DNA of 64,000 nucleotides from Collybia mongolica. Taxonomy: Eukaryota > Basidiomycota > Agaricomycetes > Agaricales > Clitocybaceae. The DNA is taken from NCBI GenBank assembly GCA_013420905.1, contig JAAXNY010000005.1:3162001-3226000 (forward strand), read 5' to 3'. Within the stretch, counting starts at the first letter, position 1, and each line of letters opens with the position of its first letter. A program made the translations under genes and the position numbers. Below are positions 51,429 through 63,603 of the stretch, one piece after another. The notes under the pieces were generated by a model. That model saw only the letters and a program-made list of their open reading frames with translations, searched no databases and was not told the DNA's origin.

Positions 51429-54095
51429 ATGGACGCAACTGTTCACCCACTCAAGGCCTTGCTGCAGCTCCAGCTTGCAACTGACTCCCTGGCAGCCCTT
51501 CACTTACCTTACATCATCTCCTCTCTCACCTCCGATTGCTTTTTGCCAAACCCTCATCTCACCAAATGGACAACCCGAATCAATTCACTTCTCTATTCCA
51601 AAGATGCAGGTGGAAGATGGGCCGGACTCTGTATCGCCCTCAAGACCTCTGACCTATCTAGAGAAACTATGATTGAATTCGCGCAAAGTTGGTTGGGAGT
51701 CGCGATACCGATGCTCTCCGTCCGTACCTTTTCTCTCTCTGAAACTTGAAGCTTATCCGCTCACAATATATTCTTTCAAAACAGAAGAACGAGCCGGCAC
51801 CTACGGTGAAGGCTGCTATACGCCTACTGAGAACAATATTTAGCGCAGCCTCAGGAATAACTGAATTCCAGAGACAGGTCGCAACTCCCAACGTCCCAAA
51901 ATTCACCGCGGCACTTATCGTGTTAGTAGACAAGACCGTGGATGAAGAGCTTAAGGTATATATATGGTACATAACTAAAGCGGGTATCTCATGCTATCAG
52001 TAGATTCTCATATTGGAGACCCTCACCCGACTCCTGCCAATATATCCAACTCTGCACAGAGCATCGCATCCTGCACTGTCCGCCCTGTCTCTCCGTTTTT
52101 TAAATGGGAGTGTACCTAGTCCAACAAGCGAGGCCTTGCTCAAAGCAGCATCCCGACTCTATAGTGTCCTTCCTTATACAGGCGGAAAAGTTGGGGCTGC
52201 TAATTTATGGCGGAAGGGGATAGATGAGACGTTGGCCTTTGGGTGGGGTGCCTTCTTCGCATTAAGGACTACATTCCCCATGGACGGTAAGATATCTTGA
52301 TATTCAATTCGCTAACGTATTCTCATGCCATAACTAGGGAGGAATGAATTACAACAGCCGATAGCGGGTGAGCCACAAATGGCTATTCCACTCAGTCTGG
52401 ATAGACTTCGGTGCTGCATTGTTGTCCTCAGTGATCTTTTAAGGTGCGTTGGCCCTTCAAGATCCCTACAAACTCCTATCTGAACTATCGTAGTTCAACG
52501 ACTCACCGGCCTGTTCAATTTCCCTTGGGACCACTTGTACAATTCGCCATTACACTTCTAAGTTGTTCAACAGACGATTCAGTGAGTCATTTAGTGTTTT
52601 ATCACATATGCAGACTGACAACACGGGACGTAGCACACGGGACATTACGACGTTTCCACCCGAGCAATGGAGATTTCAATCATTCCCAATATATGGAAGC
52701 TGAGTTGTGACTTGATTTCATGTATTGCCAGAAGGTTATTCACCCCAATTTTTGCCTTTATCATAATCTTACCTTACTTTAGTGTCCGTCATCATTTGAC
52801 ACCCAATCTAACACGCCTCGTATCTTGCCTGACATTTCACTTGGAACAAAAGCGGACACCGTGAGTCGTGGGTGGCATCGACCCACTAGCCTAATTAACG
52901 TCATATAAAGATCACAACGCCTATTTTTATTGACAACCCTTCACACTCTTCTCACTCACTGTCACCCGCTGGATTCCAATTTAATCCCTACCCGGTTGGC
53001 AAAGGCGGTTTTGCCTTCGCTCTCTGCCATCCTTGCTACACCCACAGAATCAGAAGATACAAGTTCAATTGTTAAGAGCAAAAAGGGTAAGAAACGAGCC
53101 AGGGGTTACGAAGGAGATGAAATTTTCAACCTATCGCGAAGTGTTATATGTCCTAGTCTTGATGACGGCGAGGCTCTCCTCACTGCATTTGAAGGTGTGT
53201 TATCAGGCTCGTAAGTGGCATATACCCTCTCACTCCTATGCAGTTATGCGACTTTTGATGCGAAACCACAACCTTTCATCTACGATCCATTCGATATCCT
53301 CTCGGGTCTTGATTTCCGTGCTACTTGCGCTTCCCCAAATGTCGCCAGCTTTACTTTCTGTAGATCTCTCCCTCCACAAAAGGCTCATTCAAGTTGTGCA
53401 CACGATGAGTATGGAGCTTGGCTCAGGAACAACAAATGTGATGAGCAAGAGTTTGAGTCTTATTATACAAGCCACTGCGAATGATGATAATCACCGCGTA
53501 CGTCCGGGCATGTTGTCCCTGAAATTTTATTGAACGTATGATCTCTCAGTCAATTCTCCACAACCTCGACATTCTGCTGCACCCTCGCGTTCCTCCCCTT
53601 GTTCGGACGCTGCCCCACGTCGAATCGCTTTCATTATTCCGGGCGGAGACGTCTCAAGAAGAATTTGAAGCCTTGGGGGCACTCGGTCTGCAAACTATCT
53701 ACCCGAACCAACCATTATTGTCGACAGATGATGTCTCCATGGAAGACGGGACGAACACCCTTGCGTCACAACCGAGGAGTGATGTTCAAGCACCGCCGCC
53801 CGTCAGAAACCCTTTATCGCCTGCCTCGATCCCTCAGCCAGCAACATTTACTCCTGCGCCCCTCTCTGACACAGAACGACAAAGAATCACAATTCAACCT
53901 CAACCTCAACCTCAACCTCAACCGGAACCCTCAACCCCCCCTTCCGCAGTTTCGGCCCCTCCGTTTTCAAATCCCACACAATTGTCAACAAATCCCGGTC
54001 CACACCCATTTGTACCAACGATTGTAAATGCAGATGAGGAAGACATGGAAATGCCTGCCATCAATTTGGATTCTGATTCGGATGCAGATTTGTAG
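51429..54095 (+). CDS. RIX1: Pre-rRNA-processing protein RIX1 (PELP1 homologue)
   Basis: Scaffold of the Rix1-Ipi1-Ipi3 complex acting on ITS2 processing and 60S maturation with the AAA protein Rea1. Start MDATVHPLKALLQLQLATDS. The helical-repeat region contains KDAGGRWAGLCIALKTSDLS, PTVKAAIRLLRTIFSAASGI and LILETLTRLLPIYPTLHRAS, the best-conserved RIX1 segment. The last third is disordered and Pro/Gln-rich, with a perfect hexanucleotide repeat coding QPQPQPQPQPEP. It ends with an acidic tail DEEDMEMPAINLDSDSDADL like that of PELP1. About nine exons. Ends 39 bp from the stop codon of the RRN11-like gene. Confidence 0.87.
53895..53923. repeat. Hexanucleotide repeat (CAACCT), nearly five copies
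   Basis: In-frame coding microsatellite in RIX1 giving a Pro-Gln run in the disordered C-terminal region. Length changes would add or drop two residues per unit without a frameshift. Confidence 0.9.
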
Positions 54096-54134
54096 AGATT
54101 TCTGGTTAACGGTTTCTTTTCAATAACACGATGA

Positions 54135-55055
54135 TCATGTCAATGCCCGCACACGCTTTCGTTCGGGGCTAGTGTTATCTAGAACCATGCTATCCTCATC
54201 GGAGTCAGGATCATTTTCTGGTATCTTACCAGAAAGTGGGACTATCTAGTGAGGATAACATATAAGATGAAGCTGTGAGAGAATGCAGAGGATTTACCCT
54301 AGTGAGAAAAGCGCCCGCTACGACATTGTCGGGGTCCAAAGTTATTGCATGCTCAAAATGAGACTGGGCTTCGCGCAAAAGAACGAAGTTGAATGTTGCT
54401 TCGCACCTTTATAAGAAACGAAATGGTCGTAGGTTGGTGACTCACTTAATGGAGGAGTGGGTTGGGCTGTGTAAAGGGAAATCAAACCTGCATAGACGTG
54501 GAGAACAGGATTGTCCGAGTAAGGAAAGGACGGTAAATACCTATCATCCACCATTAGATAGATAGCTCATGAAGTCGAATACGTACGAACGCACAGCTCT
54601 AATTCATCTTGTGCCTCCCTATACCTTCCCGACATAATTAGATGAAGGACCAACTCCTTCAAAATATACTCGCGCTTGTGCCTCCTCAATCAATGACCGT
54701 TTCTGAGGGTTGTATGTAAGTAGCTCACGTCGTCTTGGTGGCGCAGCATCATTGTTCGCAGGTATTCCAATTGCTTTGGGTCGCCTTCTTTAATTTCGGT
54801 ACTAAGGAGGTGCAGTCCAATCGTCCACAAGGACATCCAGTGAATTTCCTTGCATCGCGCCAAGATGCACCATGCGCGGTTAGCTCTTATCAGGTCATTG
54901 CGATGTATGGCTAGCTGAAGCACATCGTAGAGGCGACGTATGTGAACTTTTCGAGCGGTGAGAGGTTTCTGTGAATTCAGGGAGGCAAAGAGGAAAGGAT
55001 GGTCAGAAGGCATGTGGCACCGCAATTGCAAACATCGCCAAAGACTCTGATCCAT
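54135..55055 (-). CDS. RRN11-like RNA polymerase I core-factor subunit (TPR protein)
   Basis: Candidate Pol I core-factor subunit. Start MDQSLWRCLQLRCHMPSDHP. Central TPR-like helices: RRLYDVLQLAIHRNDLIRAN, RAWCILARCKEIHWMSLWTI, REYILKELVLHLIMSGRYRE, YLPSFPYSDNPVLHVYAGLI and LLREAQSHFEHAITLDPDNV. The pair NDLIRANRAWCILAR matches the core of the RRN11 family as I remember it. The acidic C-terminus ends SPERKRVRALT. Four or five exons; one intron needs an AAG acceptor to keep the frame. The length (about 250 aa) is shorter than yeast Rrn11. Its neighbour RPA190, also Pol I, supports the call; a general TPR protein is the alternative. Confidence 0.6.
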
Positions 55056-55092
55056 TCACTGCCTGGTCACTGCTAGCTATCGCTAAGCAAAA

Positions 55093-56252
55093 ATGGACGA
55101 CGACATAACATTCGGAGCATCAGTATGGGGCACGAGCGACGTTGTGGATACACTTCCCCCACTTCAAACAAAACCACCATCGTTGTCCCCACCCCTGGAG
55201 TCCCATTTCAATGACGACCAATTCGATGACTTTGAGAACCCAGTGCCAACCATGCATGCAGATACGGCGGACGACGATTTTGGGGATTTCGGAGACTTTG
55301 ACGAGGCAGACGTTGTAAACTCCGCCAATTTTGAGGATGATGAGGGATTCGGGGAGGAGGTGCGGATAGCAGGGCCGTCATCATATGCGGAATGGCTTCC
55401 CTTGAAATTCGACTCACCACCCTCTCGATCTGATTTGGAAGGTCAAGTTGGCACTATTCTGGAACCAATATGGGGTTCAGAGGACATCCCGGGGCTGTTG
55501 ACGGACGATAGGATCCGGGAGTTTGAGGGTGTCGGTCAGATATTAGTGACACCAGAAAGGTACATATCGCTCCCCGATGATTTCTTGCCTCAATTGATAG
55601 CATACGTTAGCCGTGATCTACACAAGGCGCTAATGCAGTCCTCTCCACCTACGAAACCCCCAAATTGGACGCGCTCACGAATACGTCGGCAACACCTCAT
55701 TGCACTTGGAATTCCAGTCAATTTAGATGAGGTCCTCCCGCGTGCCAATGGAAAACCCCTGCCCCCATTGCATATAACCACACGACCTATGTCTGCACCC
55801 CCTGGCCCGCGGAATTCTTTCAACCAGAATGTGCCACCTACGTCGTACCATAATTCTCGCGCAGCCACACCAGTGAGCCGCCAACCTACACCCCCATCAC
55901 ATTTTGGCCCCAAACCAGAGCTCGAAGACGTCAAGATTGAAAAGCTATTAGCACTTGATCCCGGTACGAGAATGCATGCTCATGCCCTGGGACGTCACTA
56001 GACCTTTTATATACAGAGATCTTGACGATCCAGCCTCTGTCTATACTCGAGAAACATCTCGCGGATCTAAGGGCGCAGACTGCCTCTACTTCAGCGCTGC
56101 TCACCCATCTACTACAAACGAGGGAGTCTTTACAGCAGGACAGCGAGACATACAATGGGTTGATCGCGGAGCTCGTAGGTGAAGCACAGAAAATAAAATC
56201 GGGAAAGCCACGTATGACCAGTAATACCCGACGAGGTAACGGAATGAATTGA
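55093..56252 (+). CDS. LAA2/aftiphilin-like clathrin-adaptor accessory protein (tentative)
   Basis: Two exons (55093 to about 55964, then from about 56020 to 56252) with a splice ALDP|EILTIQPLSILEKHL. The N-terminal 90 residues carry acidic aromatic motifs (DDQFDDFENPVPT, DDDFGDFGDFDEADV) like those that bind the gamma-ear of AP-1 or GGA adaptors. The middle has a conserved-looking block (YISLPDDFLPQLIAYVSRDL, TRSRIRRQHLIALGIPVNLD), which I associate with the fungal DUF5102/LAA2 family. The C-terminus is a coiled coil (LEKHLADLRAQTASTSALLT). No signal or membrane segment. The start codon is only 37 bp from that of the divergent RRN11-like gene. Function inferred, not proven. Confidence 0.6.
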
Positions 56253-56448
56253 GTCAACAGGATTGATTCAGGTTTTTTATGTTTTCTGAGAGCTTGTCCG
56301 AGACCGATCAAGAAATGTACGCGATCTGCATCATGTGATCGAAAAAAGTTGATTCCGAACTCCGACACACTCAACCTAACTCGAGCCCTAGCGTAATTCA
56401 AATCTCTAAGACGGTTCATAATATTTAAGGGCCACCCGCAGCCTAGCC

Positions 56449-59400
56449 ATGAATATCTCTCACTCCCTGCCGTCCACCGTCTCCGGGATCTCCTTCTCTT
56501 TCCTGACTGCGGAGGAGATACGGCGAATTTCTGTCAAGCAAATTATCAATCCAGTTCTTTTGGACGACCTTAATCGACCAAACATTGGAGGCCTTTACGA
56601 TCCAACACTTGGTCCGAGCGATCGGTCTGACATGTATGTGCAACCTATTGACCCATATATATCACGCTCTAATGAATCTTCTCTTTAGCTGTGCAACATG
56701 TCGACTCACATACTTCACCTGTCCGGGTCACTTTGGCCACATCGAACTGCCAGCACCCGTTTTCCACCCTCTTTTCATCACTAACATGTATAATATACTA
56801 CGAGGGACCTGCTTATTCTGTCACCATTTCAAGATGAGCAGAACAGTGGTGTGTATTATTTTAATCTTATAATATCTAACTCTTGAAGCGACTCCCTAGT
56901 TATGCAAATATGTAGCCAAATTTCGACTGCTAGAGCGTGGTCTGTTGGATGCGGCACAGGGTGTAGATGATCTTCAACTTCGTGTCAGCGGAAAGAAAGA
57001 GAAAACTAAATCTTCTAGGAAGAAGCATGCTGCAGTTGAGGAAGAGGAGAATTCGGACCCGGAGTCTGTGCGTATGGAGGAAGATCAAGCACCAGATGAA
57101 AAGCCTGAGGAGTTCATCATGAGAGTCAATCTGTACGTCGCTGTCCATCTAAGCCGGGCATCAAGTAGCAAGCGTGATCATTACAAGGACGCTCTCGTGT
57201 TCCAAACTCGGAAGGATCTGATCAACGAATTTCTCAAGGCTACATTGCTAAATAAATGTCAAAACAATAACTGTGGCTGGTGGGTCCCGTTCATATTGAA
57301 GGTTTTTTACCCTCTCATATCTCCCTAGTCCCGGTTACACCTTCAGAAAAGAAGGCTACACAAAGGTTATTGAGTATGACCTGACTGCGAAACAAAAAGG
57401 GCAACTAGGAAGGAAACGACCGGATGTTCTCCTGGCCGAAAAAGCCAATGCTTTTGCCGCTTTCGGGACGAACAAACCGCAAGGCGATCTTGATGCTGAG
57501 ATGTCCGGGCCGGAATATAGCGAAGAGGAAACAGAGGAAGAAGAGAGTGAGGAGGAGACAAAGGCTAGCAAAGCGAACCAGCTTCCTAGAGCTGCGAATG
57601 GGAAGGTAAAGACTAAACGAGGCAGGAATGAACGTGTCATGGCTCCCGAAGAGTGTCGGGCCAATCTCCGCCGCCTGTTCTTTAACGAAGCAGTTGTGTG
57701 TTCGTTGATATTTGGTCGCCATGGGCCTTTTGCACATCTCTCTCATGATGGCCTCTCCTTCGCTTCTGCCGACATGTTCTTCATGGATGTCATCCCCGTT
57801 GCCCCCACTCGCTTCAGACCCCCAGCAAAGATGAATGACACGCTATTCGAGCACCCTCAAAACGAGCTTCTCGCGAAGGTGTTAAATACCTCGTACCGTC
57901 TGCGAGATTTAAACATCGATTTGCGCGCAGCATCACAGAAAACACCTGATTATGATGACTCGACACGCAAGAGATTGATGGGAGCTCTTTTGGAACGCCT
58001 AATACAGCTTCAAATCGACGTCAACAGTTTTATGGACAGTAGCAAGAACCCTACACCGGTGCGACAAGGCAAGCTGCCCCCTGCTGGGGTTAAACAAGGT
58101 CTGGAAAAGAAGGAAGGTTTGTTCCGGAAACACATGATGGTCTGAATATATCTTATCTTCAATCTCAAACTTTCACTAAACATCTTTTGAAGGGGAAACG
58201 AGTTAACTATGCCGCTCGTTCGGTTATTTCACCTGATGTGAATATCGAACCCAATGAGATTGGTGTACCTCCCGTGTTTGCGAGAAAGCTCACATTCCCG
58301 GAACCTGTGACTCCCGCTAATTTTCACGAGATGCGGCAACGGGTAATTACCGGCCCCAACGGACATCCTGGAGCGTCAATGGTCGAATACGAAGACGGTC
58401 GTCAGCAATCACTTGTGCGATATCTCCCTATTCACCTCATTGTCATATCCTCAAACCCTACATAGGCCAAACTTACAGTTGAGCAACGGACTGCAATCGC
58501 AAATCAACTTCTGACACCACAAGAAGGTGAAAGGGCTGCAATAGGCCGGCGAGGGCTATACACGCGAACTACAGCTGTCAATAAGAAAGTTTATAGGCAC
58601 TTGCGAGATGGTGATATTTTGATCCTCAATCGGCAACCTACTCTTCACAAACCTAGCATGATGGCACACAAGGCGCGAGTCTTACAGGGGGAAAAGACGA
58701 TTCGGATGCACTACGCAAATTGGTTAGCTGTTGATCTCACCCTGAGATCAAATAGATACTGAACCGTAATTTACCTGTAGCAATTCTTACAATGGTGGGC
58801 CCTTCGCTTTAATTGACATCAATGATGCTAACTTAGAAGGATGGAACAGCTGATTTTGATGGAGATGGTACGTCTTTCGAACGGCGGTATTTTCGTACTA
58901 ACTAATGGGTTGACAGAAATGAACATCCATTTTCCTCGCAAGTCTAGGACCCTCTTTTTCAGATAACTCAAATCAAACTAAATTCATCCGCAGAAAATCA
59001 GGTTGCGCGCGCAGAAGCAATGATGATTGCCAACACTGACAACCAATACCTCGTGCCAACATCTGGAAATCCTCTTCGAGGTTTAATTCAGGATCATGTG
59101 GTCGCTGGCGTCTGGATGACAAGTCAAGACACATTCTTTACGCGCGAGGAATATTTTCAACTCTTATATGGAGCGTTGCGACCCGAGGAAGATATCTACA
59201 GTGGTAGTCGCCTGGTAACATTGCCACCTACAATATGGAGGCCAAAGCCGCTATGGACAGGAAAGCAGATAGTAAGACCTTCTATCCTCGTCAATATCGC
59301 TAAAGTCAATTCTCATCTGTGTGTAGATATCAACGGTTCTGAAAAATATCACTCCTGAAAATGTTGAGGGCCTGAATTTGAATGCCAAGACCAAGGTTCC

Positions 59401-62400
59401 TGGGTACCTTTGGGGAGGAGATTCAAAAGAAGACAAAGTCATTTTTATGGATGGTGAACTCCTCTGTGGTGTACTCGATAAATCGGCATTTGGTGCTACA
59501 GACTATGGTCTAGTCCATTCTGTGTACGAACTCTATGGAGCTGACATTGCCGGAAAGCTCCTTGGTATTCTCAGTCGACTATTCACCAAATTCCTACAAC
59601 ACAGAGCTTTTACATGTCGAATGGACGATCTGATCTTGACTGCGGAAGGAGATTCAAAGCGAGCAGACCTCTTACAAAAGGGAAAAAACCTCGGGACTGA
59701 AGGGGCCATCGAGAACTTCCCTTCTTTGAGCGGAGCCGCTCCTGAAGACATTCCTGAAGCTTTGACCTCCTTGTTGGAAGATGTTCTACGCGATGACAAC
59801 AAAATGGCTGGCCTTGACATGACTGTGAAGACCAAACTATCCAAGCTTACTTCCTCCATCTCTGACGCATGTATTCCTCATGGTCTCTGGCGAAAGTTCC
59901 CACACAACCACATGCAAACTATGACCCTATCCGGTGCCAAAGGTACAGCGGTCAATGCCCGACAAATATCTTGTGCGTTAGGCCAGCAGGAGCTGGAGGG
60001 TCGTCGTGTACCTGTAATGGTCAGCGGAAAAACCCTACCTTCCTTCCGTGCCTTTGAAACCAGAGCCATAGCTGGTGGGTATGTTGCGAGCCGTTTCTTG
60101 ACAGGTATTAAGCCCCAGGAATTCTACTTCCATTGCATGGCTGGCAGAGAAGGTCTCATTGACACGGCCGTGAAGACTTCACGCTCTGGATACCTACAGC
60201 GTTGTCTTATCAAGCACCTCGAGGGCATCCGTGTACACTACGACCATACCGTTCGTGGTAGCGATTCCTCCATTTATCAGTTCCAATACGGTGGTGACGC
60301 GCTCGATGTGACGAAACAAAAACATCTGTACCAGTTCGAGTTTATTGCTCAGAACGAAGTGTCGCTTGTCACACTGTTGAAACCGCGTTCCATCACCAAT
60401 ATCATCGATATGGACGCTGCTCCTGCCTACATGAAGAAAGTTCTTAAGAGATCGCTGGATCGCCCCAACAAGAACGTCCCTGCTAAACGTGATAAATATG
60501 ACCCCGCACTTTCACTCTACAGTCCAAGCCGTTATCTGGGAAGCACATCCGAGCAGTTCGCTACGGCCGTCGACCAGTACATAAAGATGAATCCGCACAA
60601 CCTTCTCAAAACTAAGGGAAAGGAGGAAACCATACGAAAGCGGAAGGGACCCGTCCTTCCACACAATTTCCGGACGTTGATGAATATCAAATATCTGAGG
60701 AGCCTAGTGGAGCCCGGAGAGGCTGTTGGACTGTTGGCGTCGCAAGGGTAAATTCATTCTTTGTTGATACTCAAATGATTCAACACAATCACATTGCAGT
60801 GTCGGTGAACCTTCTACGCAGATGACCTTAAATACGTTTCATTTTGCTGGTAAGTATTTCTACGTCATTACCACCCAAGAATAACTTATTCCTCACGCAG
60901 GACACGGTGCTGCCAACGTTACACTTGGTATACCGCGCCTCCGAGAAATCGTTATGACTGCCTCCCAAAAACCCAAGACCCCTTCAATGGTGATGAAAGT
61001 ACGACAAGGAACGTCGCCGGAAGATGTTGACATGTTCTGCAAACAAGCCACCCGTGCCAAACTTTCTCAAGTTGTCGACAATGTAACGGTCAGAGAAAAA
61101 TTAACAGTTGAAGGGCAAGCCCGCCGCACCCAATTTACTGTTGACATCAAGTTCTTCCCCGAAGAAGAGTACCTCTCAGAATACGACGTCACAGCGTTAG
61201 AGATTTTGGCCGTGTTTGCGACAAAGTTCCCCCTTATGCTGAAGAAAGAAATACAATTAGAGATGAAGAAACTAGATGCTGATTTAAGGAATCAGATTGC
61301 GGAGCTGGGCAAGGGCAAAAAGGTCACTTCCCGTGAAGAAGATGACGAAGAGGAGGAGGACGTCTCGGCCCGGAAGAAGGATGCTGATCAAGAAAGCGAA
61401 GTTGGTGACGGCGACGCGGATGATGAGAAACGTGCGAGGCAAAAAAAGGAGCAGACGTCGTATGAGAGCGACGATAGCGACAACGATGATGTCGACGAGT
61501 ATGGCGATGCGGACCTCGAAGCCGAATTTGCGTCCCAGGTTGGAAGCGACGAGGAGGGTGCAGCCGTCAAGAATGCACCCTCATCTTTCGATAACCACGT
61601 CAAGAAAATATCGGACCTGTTTTTGGGACACTTATACCAGGCTACGTCCTTTCATTTTTCGCCATCTGGATGTACGTTCCAGCTAGAGGTACGCCATTTC
61701 AGGCACTCTTATCAGGCGACGTTCTGAGTACTTTCCGTAGTTCCGGCCAGATATGCCCAAACTACTCTTCGTTGGCATCGTTGAGCGGACGTGTTCTGCC
61801 ACAATCATCCGCGAAATTCCGGGAATAACTGAATGTTTCCAAGCGAAAGATGACAGCAAAAAAGGTGGAGAGCCTGTAATCAAGGTGAATTCCTGCTGTG
61901 GCCTTCTCGAGTCTCCACTAACATTATCCGTAGCTAACAACCAATGGTTCCAACTTTCATGGGATGTGGCACTTTGCAGCAGGATCTGAGGAAAGTATCC
62001 TCGAAGATGACGGCATTTACTCCAACGACATTTACGCAATCCTAAAGACATATGGAGTGGAGATGGCTCGGGCTGCGATCCTGCAGGAGATAGGTGGCGT
62101 GTTCGGCGCGTACAATATTCAAGTGGACCGCCGTCATCTCGAGCTCATTGCGGATTACATGGTATGTGTCTTTACGCGTCGCGTTGAAGCCCAACGATTT
62201 ATGTGTCAAACAGACTTTCGACGGCGGGTATAAGCCATTTAATCGCAAGGGTATTTCAACGAACCCATCGCCGTTACTGAAGGCATCGTACGAGACAACA
62301 GCGGCGTTCCTGTCGGAGGCAACACTACTCGGGGACTTTGACGACCTAACGACACCGTCAGGAAGCATCGTGTTGGGAAGGCCAAACCTGACAGGGACGG

Positions 62401-62435
62401 GGGTGTTTGATGTCGTGATGCCCGTTGAAAAGTAA
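56449..62435 (+). CDS. RPA190: RNA polymerase I largest subunit
   Basis: Catalytic subunit A190 transcribing 35S rDNA in the nucleolus. Start [20 protein letters not shown]. Zinc-binding clamp: [20 protein letters not shown] and CLFCHHFKM. Other landmarks: [20 protein letters not shown] (lid/rudder region), [20 protein letters not shown], the metal-binding NADFDGDEMN (58780-58990), the funnel region [20 protein letters not shown], the bridge helix/trigger loop [31 protein letters not shown], and the acidic jaw insert ([20 protein letters not shown]) typical of Pol I. Ends [13 protein letters not shown]. About sixteen exons; two are microexons of 14 nt (58781-58794) and 18 nt (58850-58867), and intron 58938-58993 is of GC-AG type. 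Confidence 0.95.
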
Positions 62436-62637
62436 TTTAGTTTAGATAAAGCTGGTTAGGCCGAGGCGTATAATTTTATGTAGTAATTGGCAACGCGGTA
62501 CGTCACATGTCGCGTGACCATCCTTGTGACAGACACCCCAAGATCCTTTGTTCTTTGAAAAAAATTTAACCACGCTTTGATTTAATTGTCGACCGCTTGT
62601 CCTCGTTTTTACTCAAGTCATTACTCTCCCCCTCCCC

Positions 62638-63603
62638 ATGCGCCGCCCAGGCCCCCTCCAGGAGCTTCCCCTCGATCTCTTCTTACCGCCTAATCCTAAT
62701 CTTCCAACCAAATCACGTCCCAATAAGCGCCCCCTATCTCCTGGAGGTCCTAACCTCTTTAGCCCAGCCAAACGCCGCATTCTGAACGACGAGGGCATCT
62801 TTTCGCCAGAAAAGACATTGAAGGGCCCGATATCTGCCCGCTACTCGCCCGCACGTTTTACGGAAGTCCTCAGTGGCCCTGCCAGTCCAGCTAAAAAGCT
62901 TGATTTTGGCGTCGCGAAACATCGCGTGGAGAGCCCTGTCTCCAGTCGCTTATCCGCGACCATAACGAGCACTACGCCGGCCCGTGAAGCCCCCTCGAGC
63001 AGCAGGCTTGCGCCCTCGCCCGAACTCAGACCCCCGCCCCGTTGCCGAGATGAAGATGACGAAATGGAGGGTTATTTCAGCCACTCAGGCCACCCGTCAT
63101 CTTCGCAATCTGCTTCCATTGAACGAGAGATGCCGTCTTCACCCGATATCCAATCAAGCCACTATCCAGGCTTTCGCGTCTACTACGACACACACATCCC
63201 CTTGACAAGTGTCAATGTGGACATGGATGACGTGGTGTTTGTGGATGGAGACAAAGATGGGCACAAGGAAAATGTTGCACCACGTAGGAAACCACGAAAG
63301 GCTGTTACGGGCTCCAATGCTGATTTCAAATCCGCACTGTTTTCACCGGAAGGCAGGAAGCGAGAATTGGAAAGAGCTGAAAAAGCAAAGTCAACACCTG
63401 CCACACCGAAGAAAGATCCCAGCCGAGACAGGCTGGACTCTGTAGGCAGTCCAACCCCCCGTAGGCCTGTTGTAGGACTGGTTCGGATAGCCACTGAGGC
63501 CACCCCAAGATTGACGAGCAAGGGCAGAGAGGAGATGCGGCGAGTTTTGCAGGATGAAGCAGACCAGGAGGGGAACGGTGAAGAAGATGAAAGCATGCTC
63601 TAA
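62638..63603 (+). CDS. SP/TP-rich protein with KEN box, unknown function, 321 aa
   Basis: Intronless. I do not recognise the family. It is basic and disordered, with at least nine Ser-Pro/Thr-Pro sites in the pattern of CDK targets (NLFSPAKRRIL, GIFSPEKTLKG, RYSPARFTEVL, PASPAKKLDFG, ALFSPEGRKRE). The segment DGHKENVAPRRKPRKAV carries a KEN box followed by a basic cluster that could serve as a nuclear signal. RxxL sequences (RDRLDSVG, RRVLQDEA) could act as D-boxes. Ends GEEDESML. This combination suggests a nuclear protein that is cell-cycle phosphorylated and degraded by APC/C; that is inference. Start at 62638 follows a CT-rich leader. Confidence 0.7.
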   Translation: MRRPGPLQELPLDLFLPPNPNLPTKSRPNKRPLSPGGPNLFSPAKRRILNDEGIFSPEKTLKGPISARYSPARFTEVLSGPASPAKKLDFGVAKHRVESPVSSRLSATITSTTPAREAPSSSRLAPSPELRPPPRCRDEDDEMEGYFSHSGHPSSSQSASIEREMPSSPDIQSSHYPGFRVYYDTHIPLTSVNVDMDDVVFVDGDKDGHKENVAPRRKPRKAVTGSNADFKSALFSPEGRKRELERAEKAKSTPATPKKDPSRDRLDSVGSPTPRRPVVGLVRIATEATPRLTSKGREEMRRVLQDEADQEGNGEEDESML

